Shown in pieces: positions 5,166-5,175 of a stretch of 5,175 bases of DNA. Both the position numbers and the translations under genes were made by a program. The notes beneath the pieces were generated by a model. The model was not told where the DNA came from, did no database searches, and saw only the letters and a list, made by a program, of their open reading frames with translations. Numbering within the stretch: position 1 is the stretch's first letter; the number at the start of each line of letters is the position of its first letter. This DNA is from Brevibacterium picturae (GTDB lineage: Bacteria; Actinomycetota; Actinomycetes; Actinomycetales; Brevibacteriaceae), in NCBI RefSeq assembly GCF_030453725.1, contig NZ_JAKDJU010000195.1, positions 1 through 5,175 of the forward strand. Reading direction: 5' to 3'.

Positions 5166-5175
5166 ACGAAACAGC

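Overview
The window looks like chromosomal DNA from a high-GC actinobacterium. All five protein genes favour C or G in the third codon position, one starts with GTG and another probably with TTG, intergenic hairpins lack T-tracts, and I found no in-frame TTA codon in any of the five. The protein repertoire would suit Micrococcales such as Brevibacterium, but that placement is my impression and was not tested. No transposase, integrase or CRISPR array is visible.

Layout, left to right. (1) At 28-954 (+) lies an AEC-family (auxin efflux carrier type) membrane transporter. (2) At 1018-2097 (+), after a 63-nt gap with a possible hairpin, lies a four-helix membrane protein of the TIGR01906/DUF1461 family. 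That family includes Lit, the lipoprotein intramolecular transacylase; here it carries a roughly 130-residue disordered N-terminal extension. (3) At 2098-2396 is a 299-nt gap with a dense cluster of inverted repeats followed by a candidate promoter. (4) At 2397-2606 (+) is a 69-residue, extremely acidic hypothetical protein. (5) At 2663-3565 (-), convergent with the previous gene, is a polyphosphate kinase 2 (PPK2). (6) At 3669-4925 (-), upstream of and co-directional with ppk2, is an MFS transporter. (7) At 4926-5088 is a structured divergent intergenic region containing a 17-bp palindrome next to the MFS start codon, a degenerate 16-bp direct repeat and two tandem hairpins. (8) At 5089-5165 (+) is a complete tRNA gene with encoded CCA.

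The genes do not form one obvious pathway. The AEC and Lit-like genes could be co-transcribed, and MFS and ppk2 could share a transcript, but ppk2 has its own strong ribosome binding site and the 103-nt gap leaves this open.

The most unusual element is the tRNA. It has a UAA (leucine) anticodon and a D-arm and discriminator base like bacterial tRNA-Leu, but only a 5-nt variable loop, where normal bacterial tRNA-Leu has a long variable arm. It would read UUA, a codon absent from all five genes here, and two perfect hairpins directly precede its 5' end. The second item of interest is the Lit-like protein, which keeps two conserved-looking histidine motifs in an actinobacterial setting.
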